This document shows, one piece after another, positions 7,405 to 16,238 of a stretch of 64,000 nt of DNA (the first letter of the stretch is position 1; each line of letters opens with the position of its first letter). Made by a program: the position numbers and the translations under genes. The notes beneath the pieces are model-generated. The model ran no database searches. It was given only the letters and a program-made list of their open reading frames with translations, and was not told the origin of the DNA. The DNA comes from Saccharospirillum sp. (GTDB lineage: Bacteria > Pseudomonadota > Gammaproteobacteria > Pseudomonadales > Natronospirillaceae), in contig JAIUML010000011.1 of assembly GCA_022565595.1 (NCBI GenBank), forward strand, positions 1 through 64,000, read 5' to 3'.

Positions 7405-8787
7405 TTGGCAAAGGCAAAAATTCAGTTCGTGTGCACCGAATGTGGTGCCGATTATACCAAGTGGCAAGGCCAATGCGGTGAATGCAAGGCCTGGAATACC
7501 TTAAAAGAGTTTCGTGAAGCAACAGGGGTGGCCAAACGCCAGCCGGATTTTGCGGCGGAAAAACGTACCGGCTTTGCCGGCACCCTGAGTCAAATCCAGA
7601 AGCTGTCGGATGTCGACCTGGAAGACCAGGTGCGCATCGCCACCGGCATGGGCGAGTTTGATCGGGTGCTTGGCGGCGGTCTGGTGCCTGGCAGTGCGGT
7701 GCTGATCGGCGGGCACCCGGGTGCCGGCAAAAGTACCTTGCTGTTGCAAACCCTCTGTTATTTGGCGCAGCGTTTGCCGGTGTTGTATGTCTCCGGCGAG
7801 GAGTCGGTACAGCAGATTGCCTTGCGCGCTCAGCGCCTGAAGTTGCCCATGGATGCCTTGTCGATTTTGGCCGAGACGTCGGTTGAATCCATCACCGAGG
7901 TTGCCAAAGAGACGGCACCGCGCATATTGGTGATCGACTCCATACAGGTTATGCACGCGCCGGATGTCGAGAGCGCCCCGGGCAGTGTCTCCCAGGTGCG
8001 CGAGTCCGCCGCCTGGTTAACGCGTTATGCCAAGCAGACCGGTACCATTCTGATACTGGTCGGGCACGTCACCAAGGATGGCAGCCTGGCCGGCCCCAAG
8101 GTGCTGGAACACATGATCGACGCCTCCGTCATGCTCGAAAGCTCGGGCGATAGCCGTTTCCGTACCTTACGCGCCATCAAGAACCGCTTTGGTGCGGTGA
8201 ATGAGCTGGGCGTCTTTGCCATGCTCGATACCGGCCTGAAGGAGGTCAAGAACCCCAGTTCCATCTTCCTCAACAAGAATCAGGAAGCCTCACCTGGCTC
8301 GGTGGTGACGGTGGTTTGGGAAGGCACTCGGCCACTGCTGATTGAGCTTCAGGCACTGGTTGATGGCACCAGCATGGGCCACCCAAGGCGGGTGGCCGTG
8401 GGGCTGGATGGCAACCGCCTGACCATGATTCTGGCCATCCTGAATCGACATGGGGGGATTTTTACCGGTGATCAGGATGTGTTCCTGAACGTCGTTGGCG
8501 GTGTGCGAGTTACCGAGACCAGTGCGGACCTGGCGACGCTGTTGGCCGTGGTCTCAAGCCTGAGAGACCGCCCCATGCCGCGCGACTGGGTGGTTTTCGG
8601 AGAACTGGGCCTCAACGGGGAGTTGAGACCGGTGCCCAACGGGCAGGAGCGGGTGCTGGAGGCGGCCAAGCACGGCTTTCGCAAGGCCATCATTCCCAAG
8701 GCCAACCTGCCGCGGAATCCACCAAAAGGCATGGAGGTGATCGGGGCGTCGCGGCTGGATGAGGTCTTCCAGGCCCTGTCGGATTGA
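7405..8787 (+). CDS. radA: DNA repair protein RadA
   Basis: A 460-residue RecA-like branch-migration factor for recombinational repair, the usual length. Its parts are in order: a C4 zinc finger (CTECG then CGECKAW, residues 10-30), a Walker A GGHPGAGKST (about 103-112), the RadA-specific KNRFG motif (about 255), and a C-terminal Lon-like domain ending in FGELGLNGELRPV. The start is TTG 7405, with GAGG seven bases upstream; the next residues AKAKIQFVCTECG match the normal RadA start. It is transcribed divergently from dgt. Confidence 0.95.
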   Translation: MAKAKIQFVCTECGADYTKWQGQCGECKAWNTLKEFREATGVAKRQPDFAAEKRTGFAGTLSQIQKLSDVDLEDQVRIATGMGEFDRVLGGGLVPGSAVLIGGHPGAGKSTLLLQTLCYLAQRLPVLYVSGEESVQQIALRAQRLKLPMDALSILAETSVESITEVAKETAPRILVIDSIQVMHAPDVESAPGSVSQVRESAAWLTRYAKQTGTILILVGHVTKDGSLAGPKVLEHMIDASVMLESSGDSRFRTLRAIKNRFGAVNELGVFAMLDTGLKEVKNPSSIFLNKNQEASPGSVVTVVWEGTRPLLIELQALVDGTSMGHPRRVAVGLDGNRLTMILAILNRHGGIFTGDQDVFLNVVGGVRVTETSADLATLLAVVSSLRDRPMPRDWVVFGELGLNGELRPVPNGQERVLEAAKHGFRKAIIPKANLPRNPPKGMEVIGASRLDEVFQALSD

Positions 8788-8799
8788 AACTGAAGGCCT

Positions 8800-9081
8800 T
8801 CAGCCTTGTTCGAGTGCCTCCAGGTACTCCTCGGCCTGATCATGCTGGCGCAGCAGATCCGAAAGGCTCTGCCCATCGTTGTTGGTGGCATGAAGGTTAC
8901 GGCCCTGCTCCTTGAACAACTGCACAAAGCGCGCGAATGTAACCTCGTTCATACGCGTATAAGCCCGGTAAAGGCAATGGAAATCCGGGTCTGTGCCATC
9001 ATATGTCCGAAATAACAGGTATTCTGAGAGTTGTTCGTCGCTCCAGGCTTCGCCTTCGACGCGTTGTTTATCTCTTTTCAT
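8800..9081 (-). CDS. PA4642-family small protein
   Basis: A 93-residue soluble protein of the PA4642 family, conserved in Pseudomonas-like gammaproteobacteria and of unknown function. Family features are KRDKQRVEGEAWSDEQ at the start, the YDGTDPDFHCLYRAY block, FARFVQLFKEQGRNL and ATNNDGQSLSDLL, the last resembling an ankyrin-like helix pair. ATG 9081 has AAGAGG seven bases upstream. Its 3' end meets the 3' end of radA 12 bases away, so the two are convergent. Confidence 0.85.
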   Translation of the reverse strand: MKRDKQRVEGEAWSDEQLSEYLLFRTYDGTDPDFHCLYRAYTRMNEVTFARFVQLFKEQGRNLHATNNDGQSLSDLLRQHDQAEEYLEALEQG

Positions 9082-9310
9082 CAAGTGACCTCTTGGGGAA
9101 ATGTCGCATTCTAATCTCTTTCGCTTAATAGTTTATGGTTATAGATAGTATCGGTAAAATGACGTATATGAATAAGGAGCGCAGTCTCCGATATAACAGT
9201 TTAAGCTTCGGTTCAGTGTCCAGGGTATAGGCTGTATCTCGATTATCACCAAGGAGAATGACATCATCTTCCGTTGCCTTGCTCGTTTTGGTTCTCGCGC
9301 TGGCTGTATA

Positions 9311-11059
9311 TTGGCTCTGACTTTACTGGGGCTCAGTATCGCCATGCCTGCGTTTGCGCAAACGGACGAGCTACCCAGGGTGGCGCGGTCTGATATCGAA
9401 GTGGTACCTTCCAACCGGTCCTTACGCAATGCCATTCGTCGTAACTTGAATCAGTATCGGGATTCGCTGCGGGCGGTAGAATTGTCTCCGGTGCCTTCAC
9501 GGCTGGCATTGGGCGAACGCCAGCGCATTCTGCAGTTGATGGAGACCAGGGGCTATTATCAGGCCGAAGTTATCTATCGCCTGCGTGAAGAAGAGGACGG
9601 AACCGAGCGCCTGCAATACCGGGTCGACACCAATGAGCAATACACAGTGCTCAGTGTCAGCATTGAAGGCCATGAATTTACGCCCCCCAGTCGGTGGCCG
9701 GTGGCGACAGAGGGCAGTGATCTGGTCGCCGACCGGATATTGTCTGATCAGAGTGAACTTTCCAACCTGATAGACGAGGCCAGCTGTTTCTTCCGTTTGA
9801 GCGTCAATCACGAAGTGCAAATGGTGGATGCCGATCTGGGCGGCCATGTCATCTATAGAGTCAGTGCAGACGACCCTTCCACCATTGGTAGGGTGAGTTT
9901 CGAAGGTGACATGGAAGACATTGAAGAGTCGTTTCTGTTGCGTCAGACCGGTTTGCGCAGCGGTGCTTGCTTTAATCGCTCGGCGGTCGATCAGGCCATT
10001 CTGAACCTCTATCAAACACAGCTTTTCGCGTCCGTGCGCCGTACGCTGCAACGTCAGTCAGATGGTTCCGTCGACATAGCGTTCGAGTTGATCAAGCGGC
10101 CACCGCGCACCCTTACCTCCGGCATTGGCTGGGATACCGACCAGGGTCTGGGTTTGCGCCTGGGCTGGGAGCATCGCAACCTGGCCGGGCGCGCTCAACG
10201 ATTAAGATTGGGCACAGAGTTGCGTGAGCAGCGTCGCGCGGTCAACGCTGATCTGACTCTTCCGGGTTTTCTGGAGCGTCGCAACACTCTGAACTGGTCC
10301 AACACACTCGCCTACGAAACCCCCAGTGGTGCTGAATATTACCTCGGTGAGAGCAGAGCCATTATTTCGCGCCAGGCCTCACGAAACGACACCTATAGCT
10401 TTGGTTTAGCCTACAGAAGAAGTGATGAGCGGGTAGGTGACGACTGGAATACCTTTAGCCAGTTCCGCTTCCCGCTGGCTTACGATCACGACCAACTGCC
10501 GGGCGCCCTTAATCCGACCAAGGGGCTGCGTTATAACGCCAAGATCGAGCCGGTGGTCAGTTTGATCGGCAGTAACGACCCCTACTGGATCAGTAGCCTT
10601 GGGTGGTCCAGCTTTCGCCCATTGGGAGATCAACTGGTGCTGGCCAACAGGCTGGCGTGGACAGCCGTCTGGCCACTGACAGACAGTTCCGACCTTGCGA
10701 CCATACCTGCTTCAGACAGATTGCTGGCTGGTGGTGGTGGCTCCGTTCGTGGCTACCCTTACCGCTCCATTGGTTATGGCCCAGATAACTTTGGTGGTAC
10801 GCAGCAGTGGGAAGGTTCGCTCGAGTTGCGAGGTCGCTTTGCGGAAGACTGGGGTGGCGTCATCTTCACGGATGTCGGCAGCGTCTCCGGGAACTGGAAC
10901 CCGCTTTCCGAGGATCAGGAGTATCTCATTGGCGTAGGCTTGGGTGTTCGCTATTACACCAGGGTGGCACCGGTACGCTTTGATGTGGCCTTTCCTCTGC
11001 AACCGCGAGAAAACGATTCGTTGTTTCAGATCTATATTAGCCTAGGGCAGTCGTTCTGA
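9311..11059 (+). CDS. tamA: Autotransporter assembly factor TamA (Omp85 family)
   Basis: The outer-membrane half of the TAM complex, which with TamB helps insert outer-membrane proteins and move lipids. Of 582 residues from TTG 9311, the first part holds POTRA-type repeats (for example TIGRVSFEGDMEDIEESFL) and the last 350 a surface-antigen barrel, with GGGSVRGYPYRSIGYG and a terminal FDVAFPLQPRENDS to ISLGQSF. The start is doubtful. From TTG the signal peptide (MALTLLGLSIAMPAFA) has no basic n-region and no ribosome site. The same frame extends upstream as IFRCLARFGSRAGCI, and an AUC codon at 9263 lies six bases after AAGGAG. It overlaps tamB by one base. Confidence 0.9.
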   Translation: MALTLLGLSIAMPAFAQTDELPRVARSDIEVVPSNRSLRNAIRRNLNQYRDSLRAVELSPVPSRLALGERQRILQLMETRGYYQAEVIYRLREEEDGTERLQYRVDTNEQYTVLSVSIEGHEFTPPSRWPVATEGSDLVADRILSDQSELSNLIDEASCFFRLSVNHEVQMVDADLGGHVIYRVSADDPSTIGRVSFEGDMEDIEESFLLRQTGLRSGACFNRSAVDQAILNLYQTQLFASVRRTLQRQSDGSVDIAFELIKRPPRTLTSGIGWDTDQGLGLRLGWEHRNLAGRAQRLRLGTELREQRRAVNADLTLPGFLERRNTLNWSNTLAYETPSGAEYYLGESRAIISRQASRNDTYSFGLAYRRSDERVGDDWNTFSQFRFPLAYDHDQLPGALNPTKGLRYNAKIEPVVSLIGSNDPYWISSLGWSSFRPLGDQLVLANRLAWTAVWPLTDSSDLATIPASDRLLAGGGGSVRGYPYRSIGYGPDNFGGTQQWEGSLELRGRFAEDWGGVIFTDVGSVSGNWNPLSEDQEYLIGVGLGVRYYTRVAPVRFDVAFPLQPRENDSLFQIYISLGQSF

Positions 11060-14000
11060 TGGCTATTAGACTGCGCACAGTGGCGGTTCGTGCCTGGTTG
11101 GCCGCCATTAAGACTCTATTGGCGCTCCTGGTGCTGCTGGTGTTGGTGCTGGCTTATGTGCTGGGTACTGAGGGTGGGCGCTTGCTGCTGGTGTCTCAGG
11201 CTCAAACCTGGGTTCCAAGGTTGACCGACCAGCACCTGGCCATTGAGGGGGCTTTTTCGCCGAGCCTCGGCCAGTGGCGCTTTGCCCGACTGGAGTGGCA
11301 GCAGGGGGAGACAGGCCCTGCCGTTGCTCTGGAAGATGTCACTCTCGACTTCAAACCCTCTTACCTGGTGTCGCAGCGGCTCTGGGTAGAAGTTTTTGAT
11401 GCACGCTATGTCCATGTTCATTTGCCGGAAGCAAGCGAGGCACAACCAGGCGAGGCAGAACCAGCTGACGAGAGTGCCGAGCTGCCCAGCCTTGAAGATA
11501 TACAGGCTCTTTGGCAGCGCATTCCGGGGCTGCAGATTGATCAGCTTACCGTCGGCGAACTACGGCTGGCACAGCCTGGCCTGGCTGAGCTGACCACCTC
11601 GATCGACGCACGGCTCGAAATCAACTGGGGCAGCTGGCCTATTCGGCTGAACCTGAATCTGGCCGATGGCCCCGATAGCCAACTGGCAGCAACGGTGGCG
11701 GTGGATGCTGCCGATGCCCTGCGCCTGACCGGCGAGCTGAATGCCCCAGGAGAGAGTGCCTGGGCGCAGTGGATGCAATGGCCTCTGGCAGAGCCCATCG
11801 CCGGCCGGTGGGATCTGTGGCTGCGTGCCAATAACGGCTGGGCAACGTTGGACATCGATCAACTCGAAGTGCCCTGGCGTGCCCACACGGTGCGCTCCGA
11901 TGGCCAGATCGCCTGGCGTTTTGACGATTCTCGGTTGCGCTTCAGTGAGTGGCGGTTGTTTATTGATGAACATCCCACTCGCCTGGATGGCTATGTGCAG
12001 GCGGAACAGGCGGACCTGCACATAGGGATAGAGCGCCTGCCCTGGTCTCTCGCCGAGTCCTGGGTTGACCTGGGCGATTTCTCCGGCGAGTTGACGGCAG
12101 ACGGTCGCTTGACCGGTGGCTGGCAGCAACCGGCTTTTAGTGGTGAGGTTGGCTTTCAGGGCCAGTATCTTGGCGATCCACTCATTGCCGACCTGACCAC
12201 CTCAGGCAACGCAGACGAGATGCTGATCGAGATGCTGACGTTGCGTTGGGCTGATGCAGAAGCCAGGGCGCAAGGCCCACTGTCCTGGCGCGATCAGCAA
12301 CTCGATTTGACGCTGGCGTGGAGCGGCTTGACCCAGGACCGCTGGCAGCCCTGGGTGGCTGAGTGGCCAGACGAACTGACGCTCACGGTGGAAGGGGAAG
12401 GGCAAGTACAGGGCGCACTGCAGGAGCCTGACTTGAGCGCTAACCTGATCGCCAGCGGGCAATACGATCAGGAACCGCTGCGGCTGGAAGCAGAAGTCCG
12501 GGGCAATCAGCGCGAAATCGAGTTGTCTTCCTTGTCGCTGCAGACCGATAAAGGGCAGGTGCGAGGCCAGGTGCAGGCCAACCTTCCCGCCGAGCGGTTC
12601 TCTCTGGCGCTTGAGTTGATCAATCTGGATTCCGCCTGGTTACCTTTGCTGGGTATTGAGCTGCCGGTGCAACACGACGCGCTGTTGAATGCTCAGTTAA
12701 CCGGTGGCGGTCCGTTTACCGATCCGGTATTTGAAGGTGCGGTGCAACTGGCCGGCCAATGGCAGGGGCAGGCTGCGGAACTGGAGGCCAGCATTGCGCG
12801 GCTGACAACCGCTGAGTTGGAGTTGAGCCAACTGGAACTGAGTCTGGCCGAAGCACGGGTACAAAGCCGGGGTACCGTCAACTGGGAACGGCAAGAGCTG
12901 GACCTGACCGGTGAGCTTGAAGACCTCAGAGTGCGGATGGTGCGCCCGCTGGTGCCCGAGATGCCGCCCTGGCTGGATGATCTTGCTGGCGGTGTGGACG
13001 CTGAATTCAAAGTCGTTGGCTCCTGGCTTGAGCCCAGAATCACAACCGACCTGAACTTTGCCGGTCGCTGGCTGGAGCAACCTTTAACGGCATCGCTGTC
13101 CATTGGCAATGAGACAGCCTCTCGCTGGCAAATTCCCGAGGCGCGTGTGCAGTGGTCGCAATTGCAACTCGGTTACAGCGGCACGGTTTGGCCATTTGAT
13201 CTGCGCCTCGAAGGTCAGTTCGATCTGCAACGCCTGCGTATGGACGATGTGGCTCGCCTGCCATTCGACCTGCCCGAGGAGCTTGAAGACTTCGAAGGCG
13301 AACTGAACCTGACCGGTGCCATTGTTGGCGATGCGCTGAACCCGGATATTACCGCCCAGCTGGACTTCCAGGGCCAATGGCAAGCGCAACCGCTGGACCT
13401 GCTGGTGGAAGTGGACCAGTTGAATACAGAAGGCGTTAATATAACTCGGGCACAGCTACGCAGTGGCTCATCGGCCTTGACGCTGGACGGTGGCGTGAAC
13501 TGGCAGCCGCTGGATGTAAATCTTAACGCCCGCATGGAAAACTGGCAGATCGAGCAATGGCTGCCCCTGGTTCCGGGCATTGACGACTTGCCGCTGTCCA
13601 GCTTGACCGGACGGATCGATGGGGCCTTGTCGATGACAGGCGGTTGGCCATCTGCAAACCTGGATGGCCAACTGGAAGGCAATGGTGACTATCTGGGCGA
13701 CGCCTGGTCACTGACCTGGGCCGGGCAGGGGCGCCTGGACGATGCCTTGAATCACAGTTTGAGCCTGGAATGGGGCGATGCTGACTTGGCTGTCGAACTG
13801 GTCAACCAGGGCGATGAGCTGGAGGGACACCTGTCGCTCAATCGCGTAACGCTTGCCCAACTGGCGGTTCTGGGGGCAGACCTCGGGCCGGAATTCGAAG
13901 GCAGCCTGAGTGGCACTTTGGCAGTCGCTGGCCAGATTACAGACCCCAGGGTGGAATTGAATGTCGACGGCAGCGGACGCTGGATCCCTGTTCAGACACG

Positions 14001-15762
14001 GTTCAACGGCGGCACTGACTGGCAACTTAATATTGCTGCCGGTGGCCGCTTGCAGGATTGGCAAATAACTACGGCCCTGGCTGATCTTGGCCCGGCAGGT
14101 ACACTCAACATCAGTGGCCATGGCAGCGATGAACGGCTGGTGCTTGAAGCTGAAATCGACATCCCCCAATTGCGTTATTGGCTGCCCGACCAATCCGAGT
14201 GGCATGGCCAGCTTTCTTCCCGCGTGGCGGTCGCTGGCACCACCGATGCACCAGAGGTCGATGTTAGGCTGAATTGGCAATCTTCCAATTGGCCGTTGCA
14301 GTTGCAGGTTGAACTGGTCACAGAGGAAGGCGAACACCGCTTGTCATCCAACCTGATCGACGATGGTCAGCCGCGTTTGAACCTGGAAATCAGTACTGCA
14401 CAAACCCCTCTGACGGCCTGGCAGGAAGACCTCTTTGAGCGCCCCTTTGCGGCAGATTTGCAGCTCGATACCGACTCCACGGTGTTGGCGCCGCTGTTGC
14501 GTGATTTGCCGGATCAGGACTTCAGCGGCGAAATGCAAGGTCGGTTGTCTGTCGCCGGAACCCTGCGCGACCCGGAGTGGACCGGGCGAGCGGAGTTGCG
14601 TAATGGTCGCTATGAAAACGCAGCGCTGGGCACCATTTTGTCGAACATGTCGGCCACCCTGACCGCCAACAGGCGGGAACTGGATCTGGCACTGAATGCA
14701 CGCGATGGTGGCAATGGCCGAATCAGACTGGGAGGCCAACTGCTCTGGCAACAGGAGCGAGAAGAGTGGTGGTTGCCGGAGCTGGATCTGGCACTGGATC
14801 TGAACAGTGCCCGTATACTGCGGCGAGTGGATGTCGAGGCCACGGCCGATGGTGGGCTGACCGTGACAGGCCCATGGCGAGACATGCTCGTCGCCGGAAC
14901 CATTGATGTCATACCGTTGACCATCCGACTGAATAACGTGTTGCAATCGGCTGGTTCGGGCTTGAACGTGGTGCGATTGGACTCGGCAAATGGTGATGCC
15001 AACGGCAATGGCGATGAACTTAACCTGGATAACCCTTACCTGCCCGGTGGCCAGTGGCAGGTGCGTTTGCGAGCTGATCGCCGAGCTCAGATCTTTGGCC
15101 AGGGCCTGGTAGCAGAGTTGTCGGGTGAACTGGACATTACCGACGAATTGCTGGAACCAGCGATAGGAGGGCGCTTCGAGATTGTCCGAGGCACCTACAC
15201 CGCCTTTGGTCGAATCTTTAACCTGAGCCGTGGCACCATTCAGATACAAGGCAACCAGGTTCTGTTGGATGTGTATGGCATCTACGAAGGGCAGGATATT
15301 CGCGTTGAGCTGAACATCTCTGGCACTCAGGAGCGGCTCAACCTGACCTTGACCTCGACTCCCCCACTCGCCAATGACGAACTGATGGCTCGCTTGCTGT
15401 TTGGCCGCAGCGTGCAGGAGATGTCGGCCTTTGAGGCCATTATTCTGGCCAATGAGTTGAACCGATTACGAAACCCGGGTGCCGGGGGCGATATTCTCGG
15501 GGATACCCGAGACAGGCTCGGCCTGGATGCCCTGATCATCGATACCGAGACTAACGAGGAGGGTGATACTGGGATCAACGTCGCGGCAGGCAAATACCTC
15601 AGCGACCGTATATACGTTGAGGTGGAAACCGGCGTGGGCACCGAGCAATCCTTCTCCAGTAGCCTGCAGTTGATTATTACGCCCAATGTGAACCTTGAGC
15701 TTTACACTCGAGGTCAGTTCAATTCCGGTGGTCTTGAGCTGAACTGGAAAAACGACTATTAA
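11059..15762 (+). CDS. tamB: Translocation and assembly module protein TamB
   Basis: A 1567-residue AsmA-like protein spanning the periplasm between an N-terminal inner-membrane helix (about residues 15-36) and the outer membrane, where it works with TamA. Most of the protein is repetitive beta-rich sequence with recurring short strands, as in lipid-groove proteins of the TamB/YhdP type. The C-terminal DUF490 domain is clear: RGTIQIQGNQVLLDVYG, LTSTPPLANDELMARLLFGR and a final LELNWKNDY. The length is about 300 residues above the E. coli protein. Its ATG shares one base with the tamA stop, so the two are probably translationally coupled. Confidence 0.93.
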   Translation: MAIRLRTVAVRAWLAAIKTLLALLVLLVLVLAYVLGTEGGRLLLVSQAQTWVPRLTDQHLAIEGAFSPSLGQWRFARLEWQQGETGPAVALEDVTLDFKPSYLVSQRLWVEVFDARYVHVHLPEASEAQPGEAEPADESAELPSLEDIQALWQRIPGLQIDQLTVGELRLAQPGLAELTTSIDARLEINWGSWPIRLNLNLADGPDSQLAATVAVDAADALRLTGELNAPGESAWAQWMQWPLAEPIAGRWDLWLRANNGWATLDIDQLEVPWRAHTVRSDGQIAWRFDDSRLRFSEWRLFIDEHPTRLDGYVQAEQADLHIGIERLPWSLAESWVDLGDFSGELTADGRLTGGWQQPAFSGEVGFQGQYLGDPLIADLTTSGNADEMLIEMLTLRWADAEARAQGPLSWRDQQLDLTLAWSGLTQDRWQPWVAEWPDELTLTVEGEGQVQGALQEPDLSANLIASGQYDQEPLRLEAEVRGNQREIELSSLSLQTDKGQVRGQVQANLPAERFSLALELINLDSAWLPLLGIELPVQHDALLNAQLTGGGPFTDPVFEGAVQLAGQWQGQAAELEASIARLTTAELELSQLELSLAEARVQSRGTVNWERQELDLTGELEDLRVRMVRPLVPEMPPWLDDLAGGVDAEFKVVGSWLEPRITTDLNFAGRWLEQPLTASLSIGNETASRWQIPEARVQWSQLQLGYSGTVWPFDLRLEGQFDLQRLRMDDVARLPFDLPEELEDFEGELNLTGAIVGDALNPDITAQLDFQGQWQAQPLDLLVEVDQLNTEGVNITRAQLRSGSSALTLDGGVNWQPLDVNLNARMENWQIEQWLPLVPGIDDLPLSSLTGRIDGALSMTGGWPSANLDGQLEGNGDYLGDAWSLTWAGQGRLDDALNHSLSLEWGDADLAVELVNQGDELEGHLSLNRVTLAQLAVLGADLGPEFEGSLSGTLAVAGQITDPRVELNVDGSGRWIPVQTRFNGGTDWQLNIAAGGRLQDWQITTALADLGPAGTLNISGHGSDERLVLEAEIDIPQLRYWLPDQSEWHGQLSSRVAVAGTTDAPEVDVRLNWQSSNWPLQLQVELVTEEGEHRLSSNLIDDGQPRLNLEISTAQTPLTAWQEDLFERPFAADLQLDTDSTVLAPLLRDLPDQDFSGEMQGRLSVAGTLRDPEWTGRAELRNGRYENAALGTILSNMSATLTANRRELDLALNARDGGNGRIRLGGQLLWQQEREEWWLPELDLALDLNSARILRRVDVEATADGGLTVTGPWRDMLVAGTIDVIPLTIRLNNVLQSAGSGLNVVRLDSANGDANGNGDELNLDNPYLPGGQWQVRLRADRRAQIFGQGLVAELSGELDITDELLEPAIGGRFEIVRGTYTAFGRIFNLSRGTIQIQGNQVLLDVYGIYEGQDIRVELNISGTQERLNLTLTSTPPLANDELMARLLFGRSVQEMSAFEAIILANELNRLRNPGAGGDILGDTRDRLGLDALIIDTETNEEGDTGINVAAGKYLSDRIYVEVETGVGTEQSFSSSLQLIITPNVNLELYTRGQFNSGGLELNWKNDY

Positions 15763-15848
15763 AATATGACTTTTTGGTGACAGCTCTGCTGGAGGGTAGA
15801 GTCGTACTCAACGCATCGGATGTAAGCCTGCTTAAGCACACCACCTAT

Positions 15849-15982
15849 CTGGAGTGTCGATATCACCATCGACACGGCGTGCGTCAGCACGCTTGAACCC
15901 GCGATTGGGCCAGCACGCTCAAGCCCACGATTGGGCCAGCAGGCTGGCGCCTGCCACGTCGATGATGATATCGACGCTCCAG
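15849..15982. repeat. Inverted-repeat unit enclosing two 26-base tandem repeats
   Basis: Arms 15849-15873 (CTGGAGTGTCGATATC and on) and 15958-15982 (ending GATATCGACGCTCCAG) are reverse complements over 25 bases with about two mismatches. Each arm also contains a self-pairing GTCGAT/ATCGAC element. Between them a 26-base unit starting CAGCACGCT and ending CGATTGGGC occurs twice (15885-15910, 15911-15936) with a partial third copy. Another TGATATCGACGCTC copy follows at about 16028-16041. No gene is seen in the unit. Confidence 0.75.
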
Positions 15983-16105
15983 ATTTTTCTCCAGGCCCCG
16001 CAGGCCAATGCCTGCAGCGTTGCTAATGATATCGACGCTCGATGGCGAGGTCGCTAAATGTACTTCATCTTCCCCCAGGGTGTATCCGATCGCAAAAACC
16101 GTCGT

Positions 16106-16111
16106 TATAAT
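16106..16111 (+). promoter_or_regulatory. Candidate -10 element for the Na/Pi cotransporter gene
   Basis: A perfect TATAAT lies about 130 bases before the start codon. No good -35 is found 16-18 bases upstream. A Pho-box-like pair of heptamers, GTTACAA and GTGACTG, lies at 16129-16146, in reverse orientation and downstream of this -10. The rest of the 476-base gap holds the inverted-repeat unit and nothing else that I can see. Confidence 0.35.
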
Positions 16112-16238
16112 GCGCCCCGACCTGAAATGTTACAAAAATGTGACTGTCTGCTCAGATTCGATACTGCCAACTGAACCATCCAACCAGGCAGTGGCGGGGC
16201 GATTTTAGTGGTTTGTCGCACGACAAAAGGCGTATGAG

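Noticed and set aside
6836..7504. Plus-strand frame of 222 codons over dgt
   Set aside because: Antisense to clear dGTPase motifs; no ribosome site.
15885..15936. Possible CRISPR array
   Set aside because: Only two and a half directly adjacent copies of 26 bases without spacers; a simple tandem repeat.
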